64,000 nucleotides of DNA from Zygnema cylindricum (taxonomy: Eukaryota; Streptophyta; Zygnematophyceae; Zygnematales; Zygnemataceae): the NCBI GenBank assembly GCA_037447655.1, contig JBBHKE010002957.1, positions 1 to 64,000 on the forward strand. Reading direction: 5' to 3'. Of the stretch, positions 33,924 to 46,196 are shown piece after piece (position 1 is the stretch's first letter; the number at the start of each line of letters is the position of its first letter). The position numbers were made by a program, and so were the translations under genes. The notes beneath the pieces are model-generated. The model was not told the DNA's origin. It saw only the letters and a program-made list of their open reading frames with translations, and made no database searches.

Positions 33924-35235
33924 ATGGCGGAGAAAGGGAAATCCCCGGCGGAACCTAGTGGAGAAGCTAGTGGGGGAGTTAGTGGAGGAGTTACAAGGAC
34001 ACAATATGATGAGTATGACGAGTGGGGGGAGAAAAATGTGAAGATGGACGAAGGAACGTTTGAACGCTTTCAAGATTTTCTCAAAACACAAGAAGATGAT
34101 GGAGATGGAGGAGTAAGTGGAGACTCACGCAACTCTAATAAAATAAAAAAAAGAAGGGGAAATCTAAACTTTATGAGGAAGAGGAGGAGAGCCAAGATGA
34201 TGATTTTAAAGTGTTTAATAAAACCATCGTCTTCACGGGTTCCAACTATGCAATTTGGAAGAGATACATTCGAGGAGCATTCACACCGAAAAAACTTTGG
34301 GACATCGTTATCGGGGAAGAAACACGACCGGATCCTTTCGTGGATTCAGCCGGAGCACATAAGTGGGACAAGAAAGATATGGCGGCCTCCACCGCACTTA
34401 TACAAAGTTGTGCTAGTTCTATGCATGAACACCTTCTAACTCATGATAGGGCTTTTGATTGTTGGACCGCTTTGCAAAATGAGTTTGAAAAAGGATTTGA
34501 GGCAAATGAAAATTATCTCTTTGAGGAGTATATTGTGTTTAGAATGAAGGAGAATCAGTCCATTGATGATGGAGTCAAAAGGTTTAATGTTATCATAGAA
34601 CAACTTAACTCACTCAATAACTTCCCTACAGAAAAAGAGAGTTTGTTTTTATGAGGAGTCTTCCAAGCAAGTTTGCGCTAGCAAAGGAGGTCATCAAGGG
34701 GCGAGAGAAACCAACAATGGCATACGCTATCAATCACTTGAAAAGTACGGAGAAGGAGAAAGCAACACCGAAAGAGGAAAACAAGGGGTCATCCTACCAG
34801 AGTTATCAAGAGGAGGATGATGGAGGAGCTTACAATTTTAGGGGATCTAGGGGGAGAGGAGGTGGACATCGTGGACGAGGAGGCAAGTCATAAAGCCCAG
34901 GTAGAGGCTCATATCAACGTGATACCTCTCAAATGACTTGTTACAATTGTAACGAGATTGGGCATGGCTCTTTTGAATGCCCAGACAAAAGCAAACAGTG
35001 TAACGTTTGTCATAAATGGGGACACACTCGTCGCGGTTGTTATCAAAACAAAGGAAACAATCGCGGAGGGGGACAATTTAGAGGCGGAGGAAGTGGAGGA
35101 AGTGGAAGTAGCTCATCAGATAGAGGGGATTTTGTTGGGGATGGGCCAATGGGACATGATCAAGAATTTTTCGTTTCACTTATCGAGGAATCACAGGAAA
35201 GGAGGATATTCTATTTCACACACGAGGCAAGGAGA
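33924..35235 (+). pseudogene. copia-1 gag, frameshifted
   Basis: Begins MAEKGKSPAEPSG after the PBS. The frame changes in an A8 run near 34145, again near 34650, and a TAA lies at 34891. The capsid region (GSNYAIWKRYIRGAF... SLPSKFALAKEVI) is recognisable, followed by an RGG-rich linker and two zinc knuckles, CYNCNEIGHGSFEC and CNVCHKWGHTRRGC (near 34940-35040), that bind genomic RNA. A further frame change near 35230 leads to protease. Confidence 0.85.
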
Positions 35236-36760
35236 GTAAGGGAAAATTTAACAGTTGGATCATAGATTCAGGTGCCACACATCACATGTGTTCAGATCCA
35301 GGACTATTCAGTGACATTAGAAAACTCACTATACCAAAATCCATCATAGTGGCTAATGGTTCAATGATGGTCATCGATACAGTGGGAACAGTACAGTTGG
35401 ATCTACCAACACAAGACAGGGAAGGGAAAACTAGAGTCAATAGAGTACGCTTTAACAATGTGCTTTATAATCCAAGGGGGTGCATTAATCTCTTAAGTGT
35501 TCCACAGCTTCAAAAGAAAGGAGGAAGAGCCACATGCTTGGAAGGAGGTAGAATCATTTTGAGTAGTAAAACAAGTCCATTTGCAGAAGGCATCGGAACA
35601 GAAAATATGCAAAGTAGGCTGATTTGGAGAAAACCAGAAAATAGGACGTCAGATGAAGAAGGTCATCTCCATTCGACAGAAGTCAACAAGGAGGACCTCA
35701 CGTTGTGGCACCATCGTATGTGTCACACTTCAGAGAGTAACATTAAGGAGATGATTCGTCATGGGGTGGTTCAAGGGCTAGATGTGGCAACAGGGGAGAA
35801 GGTCATTGGATGTGTTGGATGCACAAAAGGGAAACATAAAAGGAAGCCTCATCCAGTGAAAGATCTTCAATTCAAAGCATATGCCCCTCTAGATCTAGTC
35901 CATGTAGATCTTTGTGGGGACACACATCTTGAAACCATTGGAAAAAATAAGTACATTATGGTGATAGTTGATGATTTCAGCAGAAAAACATGGGTATATC
36001 TTTTAAAAGCTAAGTTAGAAGCTCTTGAAACATTTAAAGACTTTGTGGTCATGGCTGAGAGGGAAAGTGGGAGGCAGGTAAAGGCGGTACGCTCATACTG
36101 AGGAGGTGAATTTCTTGCTTTCGCCGATTACTGTAAAGAGACGCGGATTAAGCAGCAGTTCACGGCTCCTTATTCCCCACAATCGAATGGAATTGCAGAG
36201 AGGAAGAATCGGACATTGCAAGAGATGGTACGAGCCATGCTCTATAGAACGAAACCCAAGCATCGTTTTTGGGGAGAAGCAATCAGGGCAGCTAACCAAA
36301 TTACCAACAGGAGAATAAACTCCGTTTTGGGCAACAAAACACCGAAGGAACTTTGGAGTGGACAAACACCTACGGTAAAACACTTAAGGATTTGGGGATG
36401 TAAGGCTATGGGATACATAGAGGAAAGAAATCGGGAGGGAAAGTTTGCTGCACGGTCATGGGAAGGATATTTTGTGGGATATAGTGAGAACTCAATGCAG
36501 TATAGGATTTTCAACCCAATCACTAGAAGGGTTAAAGAGTCTAGAAATGTGAAGTTTAATGAGAAGTTGGAATGGATGGTGAAGGGAACTAATGAGTCCA
36601 AACGAGCTCAAGATTATGAGGAGGAAAGTCATTATGAGAAGTTCACTAGAGAGGAGGAGGAAGAGGACGAAGTTTTTGTCAGAGGTAGGGACGAAGAAAA
36701 AGGTGCGATTTGTAGAGAAACCTTTAGAGAAAGTTTCGACACCTAAGCTTAGCGGCACCA
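35236..36760 (+). pseudogene. copia-1 protease and integrase, disabled
   Basis: The protease active site WIIDSGATHHMC lies at about 35250. The integrase zinc motif (H-H...CVGCTKGKHKRKPHP) lies near 35710-35850, and the core starts at VHVDLCGD (first catalytic Asp). At 36096-36101 the second catalytic motif, normally RSDNGGEF, reads RSY-stop-GGEF, so the Asp is lost and translation ends. The remainder (PYSPQSNGIAERKNRTL, GKFAARSWEGYFVGY) continues in frame to 36746. The C-terminal linker changes frame near 36690. Confidence 0.9.
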
Positions 36761-37039
36761 AATCACAAGGAGACAAGGTCAACAGAGAATCACCCACAGC
36801 ATTGACAACGTGACATCAGAAGAGACACCCCTAGAGAAGGAGGATGATGACAAGATTGAGAACAGTGATTCGGATAAAGAATTTGCAGATGATGTACGGA
36901 GAAGTAAAAGATCCACTAAAGGGAAGGCATCGGAACGATTTTCACCTGGACAGTCATATAAAAAGCAAACCAGCTACCAGAGGGCAATTTCCGAAATTAG
37001 AGAAGGAAGGGCAAAATCCTTTCTCTTATGAAAGGCAAT

Positions 37040-38585
37040 TACAGAAAATCGTCCAGCGAATCCTCAATCATACCAAGAGGCTCGAGACTCGGACGAATGG
37101 GAGGAGAAGTGGAAACCGGCGTTTATCAAAGAATTTAATTCTGTAAAATCGAATGGGTGTTTTGAAGAGGTAGATTTACCGGTTGGTAAGAAGGCGATTG
37201 ACTCAAAGTGGGTTTTTAAGACAAAGACGGGAGCTTCGGGAGAAATTCTTAAGTATAAGGCGCGGTTAGTATGTAAAGGCTTTCAGCAGAATGAGGGTAT
37301 TGATTATTTTGAGACTTTTGCTCCTATGGCTAAGTTTGATTCTTTGCGAGCAATTATTGCAATGGCGGCGGCGGAAGGAATGCATATCCAATAGATGGAT
37401 GTAGAGACAACTTTCTTAAATGGAGAATTAGAAGAGGAGGTGTATATGAAAATTCCAGAAGGAGTTCCTGGAAAGAATGGAAAAGTATGGAGGTTGTGGA
37501 AGGCTTTGTATGGTTTGAAGCAGGCACCAAGAACATGGAACCATAAGCTTCACAAGGTCTTACTAATTTTGGGATTTAGGAGGCTTACTGAAGATTGTGG
37601 AGTGTATATTCGGGGAGAAGGTAGGGACATGGTAATTTTCAGTGTTTACGTAGATGATTTCATTTCTATCTCTCACAACTTGGATTTACTTGGAGAATTA
37701 AAAATTGAATTTCGAAAGTATTTTAAAATCACAGACTTAGGAGATGCACAATACATTGTGGGAGTTCAGATTCAGAGAAGGAGGAACGGAGATATTAAGT
37801 TAAGCCAGAAACAATATGCAAAAGAGGTACTTGAAAGATTTGGGTTTTTAGATTGTAAGCCACTTGGAACTCCCCTTGATCCTCGTGATAAGCTTTCTAA
37901 TTTTGTTAAAAGTCTCGACGTTGATGCCCCGTATAGGGAGGCGGTCGGAAGCTTAATGTATTTGAGTGTCGGTACTAGGCCAGATATTAGTGCCGCAGTG
38001 AGTGTGGTTAGTCGGTATTGTAGCAATCCGAAAAAAATACATTGGGAGGCAGTGAAAAGAATCTTTAGATATTTGGCTGGAACACTTAGTCTTGGAATTG
38101 TTTATAGGAAGGGTGAGGGCTTGAGTTGTTATGGATATTGTGATGCCGACTATGGAGGAGACCATGATACAGGAAGGTCTACGTCAGTATATGTGTTTTT
38201 ACTTGCAGGAGGAGCGATCTTGTGGAATTCCCGTTTGCAACCTACTGTGGCACTTTCATCAACGGAGGCGGAGTATATGGTTGCGTGTCATGTTGCGAAG
38301 AATGTTGTGTGGATAAAAGAATTTATATCGGAGGTTGGAGTGGAGAAAGAATGCATGCAAATATTAAGTGATAATATGTCTTCCATTGCACTTAGTAAAA
38401 ATCCTATTTTGCATAAGCGCACTAAACGCATTAAAATTCAGTGGCATTTTGTTCGAGAATTGGTTGCGGAAAAAGAAGTTGAATTTTCGTTTGTTCCTAC
38501 AGAAGAACAAGCTGCTGATATGTTAACCAAAGCAGCATTGAATGGAGTCTATGAAATGGGAAAGAAGTTAGTGGGCATGGAGTAA
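37040..38585 (+). pseudogene. copia-1 reverse transcriptase and RNase H, one stop
   Basis: The RT begins near SKWVFKTKTGASGEILKYKARL; an in-frame TAG sits at 37392-37394, immediately before MDVETTFLNGELEEEVYMK. Downstream, 37395-38585 is open for 396 codons with the active site FSVYVDDF intact, ending in RNase H (SSTEAEYMVACH, LSDNMSSIALSKN, HKRTKRIKIQWHF). It is the best-preserved coding part of the element. Confidence 0.9.
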
Positions 38586-38605
38586 GAGGGGACTTTAAGT
38601 GTCTC

Positions 38606-38619
38606 AGTAAGAGGGGGAA
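38606..38619 (+). other. copia-1 polypurine tract
   Basis: Purine-rich AGTAAGAGGGGGAA directly abuts the 3' LTR, the expected plus-strand priming site. Confidence 0.8.
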
Positions 38620-39188
38620 TGTTAGGATATTGAACTGAGCACTTAGTTAGCGACGAGATACTCTCGTAGCTAAAGTAGCGACGACTAGCGACGAAAGTTG
38701 TCTCGTCGCTAGATATTTGAAGTGACGTAGAAGTTAGCGACGAAGTAGTTTCGTCGCTGGATATTCGAACTGACGTAGAAATTAAGTGTTCCTTTTGTTT
38801 CACGTATGTTTGAATAGTACTATAGAAGTGACGTGGAAATTGTTTGGTAGTTTCGGTTCACGTAAGTTCAAGTCGTACCGTGTGATTCAAGTTGGTTCGC
38901 AGTTGACTTTCCTAGTCGTACCGTGTTGTTCAAGTCGGTTCAACTTATTGGTCGTGCATTTTACCACGTTGATTCCTACGCGTTTCTAGTCGTGTACCTA
39001 TATATATTAGTTGAGACTTCGTGGTAGAATCATCTTTTGGAGGCGTAGCTTGTTAAGGAGGCGTAGAAAGATCAGAAGTAAAAGGAAGGAAGAAAAGAAG
39101 TTTTATTTGCATTGTGCTTAATATATTGAATGTTTTTTGGAGGAACACCATTGTTGTGTGTGTATTTTATTGGGTTTGTAATCTTTCA
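38620..39188 (+). repeat. copia-1 3' LTR
   Basis: 569 bp, same length as the 5' LTR, with about six or seven substitutions between them. Confidence 0.9.
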
Positions 39189-39815
39189 ATCTCGCCTTCG
39201 CCCTCTCCCTCTCCCTCTCACTTCTCTCCCCCTCTTACTCCCCCTCAGCTTCTCCCTCTCCCTCTCCTTCTCCTTCTCCCTCCCTTCTTCTCCTCCTTTT
39301 CCATCCACTCTCCCTCCCCCTTTTCCTCACCCTATCCCTTCTCTCTTTCCCTCCCCTCTCCGTATCTTTCTCCCTTCACCTCTTTCTCTCTCTCCCCCTC
39401 CACTCTTCCTCTCCCATTCTCTTTGCCTCTCCGGTATTCCCCTCCGTTCCCCTCTTCGTTCTCCCACTCTCTCTCCCTCTTCCTCACGTCTTCCTCCCCG
39501 CTCCCTCCCTTATCACTCCTCCCTCTCTCCCCTCTCCTTCTCTCTCTCCCTCTCCTTCTCCCTTCTTTCTCCTACTCTCTCACCCTTTTCCATTCTCCTT
39601 ATCCCTCCCCGATTTCCTCGCCCTCTCCCTTCCCTCTCTCCCTCTTCTCTCCTTCTCCCGCTCCCTCTCGATCTCCCTTTCCCTCTCCCTCTCCTTCTCC
39701 CTCTCCTTCTCCCTATCCTCTCCCTCTCTCTCTCCCTCTCTCTCTCCTTCTCCCACTCCCTCTCCTCTCCCTATCCCTATCTCTCTCCTCTCGCTCTCCC
39801 TTTAAATCTCTCTCC
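39189..39815. repeat. CT-rich microsatellite, right of copia-1
   Basis: Continuation of the tract at 32155-33316 beyond the insertion. Confidence 0.9.
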
Positions 39816-39849
39816 CCCTTTAGTTACTTCCTCTACTTACTCTAGTTAC

Positions 39850-40370
39850 TGTGGGAGCCGTACAAGGTGGGTGAAAGATTCTTCTCTTTTGTGTTAGATC
39901 GTAGAATAAACGAGTCTATTGACTATCCCCCCTCTTGAACAAGGACGTAATAAGCCTGTCACAACTTTGTTTTTCACTCACACACATATGATCACCATAT
40001 CGTACTAGGATGTCGACATCCTTTTACGTTCCATTTTCCAATTGTGTGGGTCATTATCTAAACAATAAACTTGAGTTAAAAAAACTCGAAAATGGCCTAC
40101 TCTTGGTAATCTTTTGATCCACACTCGGAAAGAGGTTTTGTCTTTTACTGCTCCAACTTCTACTCCATTTTTACATATGTAACACTTTTTATAGCTTCTG
40201 CCTAAACCTCAACACTATACATTTATCTTCTAAGATATATTTAACGCTTTCAACTAAAGCTCTATTCACTCTCTCAAGTACTCCAGCCTGTTTAAGTGAA
40301 TAGGGTATACCAAGTTGACATGATAAATCGTTTTGTTTCAAAAATTCTGAAAAATTCTTATGAGACGGAG
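39850..40370 (-). pseudogene. decayed copia integrase fragment
   Basis: On the minus strand, IPYSLKQAGVLERVNRALVE resembles the integrase segment PYTPEQNGVAERKNRTLVE. It is followed by poorly conserved sequence with several stops. No other element parts adjoin it; a GA tract begins at 40371. Confidence 0.45.
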
Positions 40371-40665
40371 ATGGAGCAAGCGAGAGTGAGAGAAAGGGAG
40401 ACAGGAGAGAGAATGATATGGGTTGGGGAGGGAAAGATAGAAAAAGATGTGTCGAGGGGGGGTGAGATCAAGAGTGGAAAGAAATGGAGGAGCGAGAGCA
40501 AGAGGGAGAGTGGGAGGGAGAAGAGAGAAAGTGGGAGGGGAAGAGGAGGGGAAAAGTTGAGAGGGAGAGGGAGAGGATAAGGACAAAGAGGGATGGAGGG
40601 AGGGAGGAAGGAAGAGAGCAAAAGAGGGAGAGAGAGAGGGTGGGAAATTTGGAGTGAGAGAGGAA
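40371..40665. repeat. GA-rich microsatellite
   Basis: GAGAGAGGGAGAG tract on the plus strand. Open frames are Arg/Glu/Gly artefacts. Confidence 0.9.
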
Positions 40666-40864
40666 AAAATGAAGGTTTTCACAATGCTCACTGATTCTCT
40701 CGTGTTGATTAAATTTACACAATCGTTAGTCGCCGAAAGTAAAGTGAACATTTACTTAACAAAGAAGAATGCTTAACATAGCTTCCAAATAGCGTAAAAT
40801 AGACTAAAATAATGTTCACTTGTACTCTTATTCGTATGTTTTGTAAGAAATCCAAATCCCACTA

Positions 40865-41350
40865 CACCGCGAATCGTAATTAGAGTAATGAAAAAATTAG
40901 AGTACAAAATCTAAAAAAAAAAATAGAGTAATTAACGCTAATTTATGTGATAGAGTTGTTTCAACTATGAAATTTACTCTAATTTATTTAAGTACTCTAA
41001 TTTGGCACGCTAATATCCTCTATTCATACAGAATTTGGTAAAACATACAGTTTATCGTCACTATGACGTTTGCATTGCGCGGTTTGTTAAAATGCAGTTA
41101 CATGATAACGGCCTGTATTAAATCATAATTTGTACTTTTTTACTTAATAAAGTACAATTTTGCACGGTCGGAGGTCGTCCGTACTCCACACTTTTTAAAA
41201 CGAATCTATATTAGAATTAAAAACGCTAATTAAACTTTACCTTAAATAGAATAATGAAAAAATGAGAATCCTTTACTCTATTTCATGTGATAGAGTCGAA
41301 ATTTCGAGCGACCGAATTAGAGTAATTTACTCTAATTACAATTCGCGGTG
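40865..41350. mobile_element. Tc1/mariner-like MITE, 486 bp
   Basis: The terminal 24 bp are inverted repeats with one mismatch (CACCGCGAATCGTAATTAGA / CTAATTACAATTCGCGGTG). The left flank is TA and the right flank CA. Same family as 17734-18285. No coding content. Confidence 0.7.
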
Positions 41351-44030
41351 CACTATGCTACCATGCATGCATATATAATTGGATTGGCACATTCAAATCT
41401 AAAATAGTGTCGGTGCCAGCTCATAATACACTCTACGACGTCAACACTCAAATTTTAATTGAGTCCCGATTTTTTTTTTCGACAATGGTACACAATCCAA
41501 AATTTTGTTGCCTAGTTATCTTACCGATGCTCAATTTTTTTTTTAAAATAGATAGGGTTCTCTTGCAGCCTTTACAACTGTCAAAATTCACAAACAAATG
41601 TCTCTCCACTCTCTTGTTTGCGACGTGACACTTGTGATTGGCTTGGTTTTTTATTAATGCAATCTAAGCAACGATTCTAATTAATCGTGAAGTCACATAG
41701 AAATTCATTGTAATGTTCTGCTAAATTCAATTTGATGGTTCAGATTTGAGTAATTTGGTGTGTATGTTTTGAGGATTATTCTCTCAACGCCAAAATTAGT
41801 GAAAAAACATTTTGAAGCAAATACAAGTGTTCAATTAAAGATATATAGCTAGCACGAAATAAGCAACCTCAAGGAGAAATCACCAACTGCATTAAATTTT
41901 CTAACATGTCAAGAAAAAGGCAGAGGCAGCAAAAAGGCAAAAAACTATCATGTCTAAGGTCAAACAACCAACACTTTGATTTTATAATGTTGTATGGAAA
42001 CCACACTTGTTGAGATCCGAAAGGCAACTCCAAAAGCTCAATCCCAACAAACATTGTTACAATGTGTGATAAACATGAGTGTATTTTTACAAAAAATGCT
42101 TTTGACAAACGTTGTCACCAAATTTTGTTTCTTTTTGTGGATTTATCCAAATATTCACTAATTTTCTTTTGGTCTGTCTACCTAACATCATGCATTGGAT
42201 AAAGTGAGAATAAACATTAAACATATATAAATCCAAACAAACGGGAAACAATAGAGTGAGGCCAAGCATAAGGCAATTGGCATTCTCTTAACAACGTTGT
42301 CTCTATAAAAAAAGTCGAGAAATAACAACGGTTGGACCAAGAGAGGTGCTCGAAGGTGTCATTTTTTCAAGGCGTGTAAAATTTGACCTCAACAAACATG
42401 CTTCGCACCAACCTGTGGAGCTCATTGATGAACTCAAACTTGGCGTCGTTGAAGTAGGGGAGCACTTCAGCATCCTTTTCGATGAATACCATGTAGCTAT
42501 ACAAATTTGGAGCGCAAAAGGCGGCGTTGTTGGCAATGTACGTCGCTTTTTTGACGGCACAGAATGTCTGTGTGTGTTTCTCCCATACGGCCACTTCTGT
42601 ACTACAGGCATTTGCAAATGCACACTTAACAAAGTATTGAACACTTAAAATAAAGCGTATAACTACCACAAGTAGTATAATATTAGTATTTGTTGTGTAC
42701 AAATAGCTATTAAGTCTTGTTGTACTTTTGTACTTTTGGGTAATTCTGTTGGGAGCTGTTAATTGTTGGAAGCAGTTAATTGGTGCGCAGTGCGCGTTAC
42801 GTGTTACCTTTGGACGCGTTGTCGCGTGGTAGGACTTTTGTCGAAGTTGTCGGAGGCGTGTCGAGTGAGTATCATGATTGGAAGAAACACTTTTAGGCGG
42901 CCGCACGGTGACGGCAGGCGCTTAGCTTGTTGTTTTGTGAGGCAAGACGCCCCGTCGCAACTACAACCAGATAAAACCAAAAATAGAGTGAAGAAAATCA
43001 TGACTATTTTGTCACTTCGTAGTCCAGCTACATTCGTGGTCCGCTGTTCGGTTAAACCTGGACGACCGTCGGTTCATTGCTTATCCATGCCGTCTTATTC
43101 TTATTATTTTTTTTGTTCTGAAAGCGTTTTATTTTTGACATTTTTTTGACACGTGCAAAATCTGAAAATCAATTGCGAATTTTGCAGGGCTACTTTGTGC
43201 TTTTTGCACCGACAATTTACAAAGAGTTCAGCCCAATGAAGCAAAAAGAATAAAAGCTCAAATGATTCATCTAGCCGCGGAGAGTCCTTCAGAACCAATC
43301 AGATGCATGATTCCCTGCGTGGTCAAAGGAAAACGACAAGGAAGACGCAAGGCTACATGCAGAAGTGTACCGTCGCAAAAATAAAAGTACACCGTCGCAA
43401 AAACAAAAGTACAGTAGTTATAAAGTTACAGTAGTTAAAAGTACGGTGGTTCGCTTACGCCTACGGTTGCGTAAAATTACAATCATCGCTTTGCACTTTT
43501 GTGATGTACGGAGATCCTGTTTAAGTGTCGCCGCGACTATGTCGTCACTTTTGTACAGCGAGTCCGTTGCCGCGCTAAATTTTTGACATGTGGGAACATT
43601 CGTCTGTTTTTCACGCCTGTGGAAAGGTACAAAGGTCGAGCTTCGAGCTCTGTTTTCTCATCAGTCCTCTCTCGCTCTCCTCCCTCGTTCCACTCTCATT
43701 CTCGCGCTTTCACTCCTATCTCTCTTATTACTACCTTTACACCTCTCTCCACTCTCTCCCTTTATATATATCTCTCTCTATCCTCTCTCTAAATTCTTTT
43801 AATTCTCGACTTGTGTCTTTTCCACTCTTTCCCGCACTTCTCGGTATCTTCTCTCACTTTTTCTCTTTATCTTTCCATTATTGAGCTGAAGCTTAAGGAC
43901 AACATTCTCTATTTTTACTCAGTTTTTGAAAATTCGTTTTACTATCCTTCTTAGCTACCACTTTTGTTTTTAAGTTTGTCATTTAAAAAATGGAATACTC
44001 ATTTACTATTCGTCCAGTGGTTGTACAGAT
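41351..44030. other. intergenic DNA with one unassigned protein-like frame
   Basis: Apart from the frame at 42367-42690 I find no coding signal, and no retroelement ends. A CT-rich patch lies at 43670-43870 and GTAC-containing short repeats near 43370-43450. Confidence 0.45.
42367..42690 (-). pseudogene. unrecognised protein-like fragment
   Basis: The minus-strand frame reads ...FVKCAFANACSTEVAVWEK... AAFCAPNLYSYMVFIEKDAE ...FEFINELHRLVRSMFVEVKF and is balanced in composition, unlike the low-complexity frames nearby. The opposite strand is also open over part of it. I do not recognise a family and see no clear start or splice sites. It may be a relic of a gene or a transposase. Confidence 0.3.
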
Positions 44031-44672
44031 TGTAGGATCTTAAGCAAAAGAAATTCACTCAAATAAATTCATAAAGCATAAAACATTACACAACGGAAGC
44101 TCATAATAAACAAGAGGAATATTCAGCCAAAAAGATTTATAAGTGTTCTTGGCCGAAGCCTCTTTACATCATCTCTCTTCTCTCTCTTCTCTCTCCTCTT
44201 GAAATAATCTCTATTCCAGGATTAATCCTCTTAGTTTTAATCATGTAAGATAGAATAATCTGCACATGTACACTGCTGCCTATATACTCGCTACTCTGCA
44301 CTAAAAGACAACAAGGTAAGCCAAGCAGAACTTAGCGTAGCGACGAAGTCTTTCCTTAGTTGACTGAGGACACAGCAAGGACATTTCCACGAAGAAAGTA
44401 GCACGTGCTTTCTTCCTTCGAAACGACTGACTCCAAACATTGACTTAAACACGTGTCGTCACACGAAAACACCTACTCGCAAAATGTGACACTTGGGCAC
44501 GAAAACATTAAATTGACGCGAAACCAAATAGAACATTTCGTTCGCGGATATCAAAAGTACCGTCACGAAACGACGTAGTACTTTTTGTATGATGACGAGA
44601 CACTTCGCGTCAAGCAAACAAATGTTGGTATGACGCTTCGCGGAAATACCGCGAAACGACAATATCCCAACA
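44031..44672 (-). repeat. C1 3' LTR
   Basis: 642 bp with TG/CA ends. A 203-bp part of the same LTR is found at 61378-61580. Confidence 0.8.
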
Positions 44673-44705
44673 ATCCTCCTCTTATTGTCGTTATCGCCAA
44701 ACTCT

Positions 44706-46180
44706 TCAAAATAATCCAAGTTTTGGTCGCCCCCTCTCAAATACATCATGTGTGGCAGCCTTCGTCAACAAATCAGCCGCCTCCTCTTTTGTCGGTACGT
44801 ACGAAAATACAATCTCGTTCGCCGTAGCTAATTCTCTTACAAAATGCCATTGGATCCTGATGTGTTTCGTCCTCTTGTGAAACACTAGATTTTTTGCCAA
44901 CACCATTGAACTCATGCTGTCAGAATAAATCTTCATACAACCAATAGAAACGATCAACTCGCGTAACATCTCCTTGATCCAAATCGAAGCCTTAGATGCA
45001 TGACACGCAGCCATATACTCAATTCCGTGGAACTCAACACAACCGTAGGTTGTAGCCTAGAACTCCACGAGATCGCGGCTCCTCCAAAAATAAATGCATA
45101 CCCTTACGTGGAATTACTTGAATCAAAGTCGCTGCCCCAATCCGCATCACAATACCCAACACACTCCTAAGAATTTTGTCAGAAGTAAACAAAAGTCCAA
45201 GATCAATCGTACCAACTAAATATCGAAAGATACGTCGTACGGCCTCCCAATGCGCCTTCTTTGGCTCGTGACAATAACGGTTGACGATGGAAACCGCGGC
45301 CGAAATATCTGGACGAGTACCAACGCTAAGGTACATAAGTGAACCAACCGCCTCTCGATATGGTACGTCGACAAAATCTTCTTCCTCAAACTTGCGAATG
45401 TGTAAATTTGCATCCAACGGCGTAGAAAGCGGTTTAGCTTCAGTCATACCAAATCTCTCCAAAAACTCCTTACAATATTGAGTTTGACTCAATTTTAAGT
45501 TCCCCTTTTTGTCGCGTATCACTTCAATTCCAAAAATATAGCGTACCTCTCCAAGATCTGTCACTTTGAAATGTAATCCAAGGTAACGTTTGAACTCATT
45601 AATGCGCTCCATCTTGTCGTATGCCATCCAAAAACCATCCACATAAACAGAAAAGATAGTTTGGTCAACTCCTTCACCTTTCATGTAAATTCCAGAATCG
45701 GACGTAGTCCGTACGAATCCGAATTTCAATTGTATGTGATAAAGTCTCAAATACCACGTGCGCGGTGCCTGTTTTAAACCATATAAGGACTTTCGCAAAC
45801 GCCATGCATTTATTTCCTGCAAAGGAGACACCCCTTCCGGTACCTTCATATATACCTCTTCCTCCAACTCACCATTTAAAAATGCGGTTTCCACATCCAT
45901 TTGATGGACGTGTTTTTTCCCCATCGCTGCAAGTGCAATAATTATTCGTAGTGAGTCGAATTTAACCACGGAAGCACTAGTCTCCTTAAAATCAATTCCC
46001 TCGCGTTGTTGGAAGCCCTTACAAAAAAGCTTCGCCTTGTAATTATTTATTTCACCCGAACCTCGAATTTTGGTCTTAAAGTCCTATTTTGTATCAATCG
46101 CCTTTTTCCCCGCAGGTTGTTTTACCTCCTCAAAATTTGGATTATCAACCACCGATTTAAATTCTTTCTCCCACACCAGT
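44706..46180 (-). pseudogene. C1 reverse transcriptase / RNase H, YVDG variant
   Basis: 45969-45034 encodes RT from KFDSLRIIIALAAMG and HQMDVETAFLNGELEEEVY through LGLHFKVTDLGEVRYIFGIE to PDISAAVSIVNRYC. 45014-44706 holds the RNase H end (HKRTKHIRIQWHFVREL). The catalytic YVDD box reads SVYVDGFW, replacing the second Asp by Gly. The frame also changes near 45150, and a stop lies before RNase H. Not expected to be active. Confidence 0.85.
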
Positions 46181-46196
46181 TTCCACTTACTCTCCC

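Larger units (their letters stand above)
33317..39188 (+). mobile_element. copia-1: nearly complete Ty1/copia retrotransposon
   Basis: Two 569-bp LTRs start TGTTAGGATATTG and end TTTCA, differing at roughly six or seven sites (about 1%), so the insertion is recent. A PBS TGGTATCGGAGCG (33888-33900) matches the 3' end of initiator tRNA-Met, and a polypurine tract AGTAAGAGGGGGAA lies at 38606-38619. The order gag, protease, integrase, RT, RNase H is that of Ty1/copia. The target duplication is not clean: CTCGC occurs at 33309 and 39191, a few bases away from the ends. The coding region has many lesions (see its parts). Confidence 0.9.
44031..46196 (-). mobile_element. copia C1: 5'-truncated element
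   Basis: A minus-strand copia element with its 3' LTR at 44031-44672 (TGTAGG...CAACA), a polypurine tract AATAAGAGGAGGAT just upstream on its strand, then RNase H and RT. It stops at 46196, at the start of the RT domain, where it joins a second copy (C2) of the same family in the same orientation. Integrase, protease and gag are missing. Confidence 0.85.

Noticed and set aside
33309-39195. CTCGC as a clean target duplication of copia-1
   Set aside because: The two CTCGC copies lie 3 and 2 bases outside the LTR ends, in CT-rich DNA where such matches are frequent.
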